Positions 63,601 to 64,000 of a stretch of DNA of 64,000 bases are shown here, piece after piece. The notes below the pieces were generated by a model. That model did not search any database. It was given only the letters and a program-made list of their open reading frames with translations, and had not been told where the DNA came from. The position numbers and the translations under genes are program-made. Source of the DNA: Deltaproteobacteria bacterium (lineage in GTDB: Bacteria; Desulfobacterota; SM23-61); contig VGSF01000003.1 in assembly GCA_016875165.1 (NCBI GenBank), positions 1 to 64,000 of the forward strand, given 5' to 3'. Every line of letters begins with the position of its first letter. The stretch's first letter is position 1.

Positions 63601-64000
63601 TTGCGATTATTTATTCCCTGCCTTTTAAAAGAGCAAACGGCATACCACCCCAAAAAAGCTCTGACCATTTTTTCCCAACACCTTTTTAATATTTTGATAT
63701 TATTCAACTTTTTACGTAAAGACTTTCTTTTGAACAATGAATCACTATTCATTTATTAAAAGGTATACCTTGGCAAATTGGCAAAGAAATATTAATCTCT
63801 CAGGTCAATGAGGAAATTATGACAAAATATGTCTCGCAAAGAAAAACTATGTGACAATTTGTCAGGATAGTTTTTCGAAAGATCCTAAAACAACCGCAAA
63901 AGGCTCACCAGAGCAAAAAGTTTGAGATTTTTCCATAGGTCTGATATATTGCCAATCTAAGGAAAAGGCCATTCCTGTGAAACCATTTAGAGACTGGAAA
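63601..64000. other. AT-rich upstream region with a third GACAATTTGTC site and a possible gene start
   Basis: GACAATTTGTC occurs at 63853-63863, identical to the two sites before the sigma-54 promoter at 58253, and a looser GACAAAATATGTC lies near 63830-63842. A sequence AGGTCTGATATATTGCC (63937-63953) resembles a sigma-54 promoter but its GG and GC are 11, not 10, bases apart. A frame opening with GTG at 63977 (MKPFRDWK...) runs off the window end. Confidence 0.4.

Overview
The window looks like a chromosome segment of an anaerobic Desulfobacterota (former Deltaproteobacteria) bacterium. This is inferred from gene content, not from a marker gene: two TRAP carboxylate transporters, two beta-keto acid cleavage enzymes (BKACE/DUF849), an in-frame UGA selenoprotein together with selA, many sigma-54 two-component systems, an OFA-family transporter and acetyl-CoA synthetase. 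No rRNA, tRNA or CRISPR array was seen.

Layout. 1-6.5 kb is a decaying defence island. It holds an intact type III-like adenine methyltransferase, a DUF559 nuclease gene bounded by inverted copies of a G/C-rich palindrome, a restriction helicase cut off after its first helicase domain, and gene fragments. 6.5-9 kb has a GrdB-like selenoprotein whose apparent stop codon is a UGA followed by a well-placed SECIS hairpin, then BKACE 1. 9-19 kb is mostly on the minus strand: a membrane-anchored 5'-nucleotidase-like enzyme, a frameshifted lipase-like hydrolase, uvrC, uvrB, a TPR lipoprotein and a RodZ-like HTH protein. 19.5-21.5 kb is a group II intron inserted beside a hairpin inside a repeat element.

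21.9-35.7 kb, all on the plus strand, is catabolic. A TRAP transporter, BKACE 2, a 3-hydroxyacyl-CoA dehydrogenase-like enzyme and an epimerase form one cassette. A small unknown protein, an iron alcohol dehydrogenase, selA, an HNH protein and a SpoU methyltransferase form a second run, followed by a second TRAP transporter. 36-41.7 kb (minus) is xseA-xseB-ispA-dxs plus a diacylglycerol-kinase-like gene. 42-50 kb has an orphan peptide-binding lipoprotein, a QueG-like Fe-S protein, an excisionase-type HTH, an orphan sigma-54 regulator, an EamA exporter and a fused MFS/spermidine synthase. 50.5-59 kb is a signalling block: two divergent histidine kinase/sigma-54 regulator pairs and a lone receiver protein behind a canonical sigma-54 promoter with two upstream palindromes. 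59-64 kb has acs, an OFA transporter and a small membrane protein.

The strongest non-gene signal is dense small mobile elements without transposase genes. One family of 111-269 bp has GTAAC/GTATC ends, and four of its copies have perfect 8-bp target duplications; a fifth is split by another element. A second family has TGATGA...TCATCA ends and seven copies, one split by the group II intron. A 131-bp element can be compared with its empty site in the same window. A 302-bp element with a 10-bp duplication is nested in another repeat. How the genes work together is inferred: import of organic acids by TRAP, oxidation and BKACE cleavage to CoA esters, and acetate activation by Acs, under sigma-54 control.
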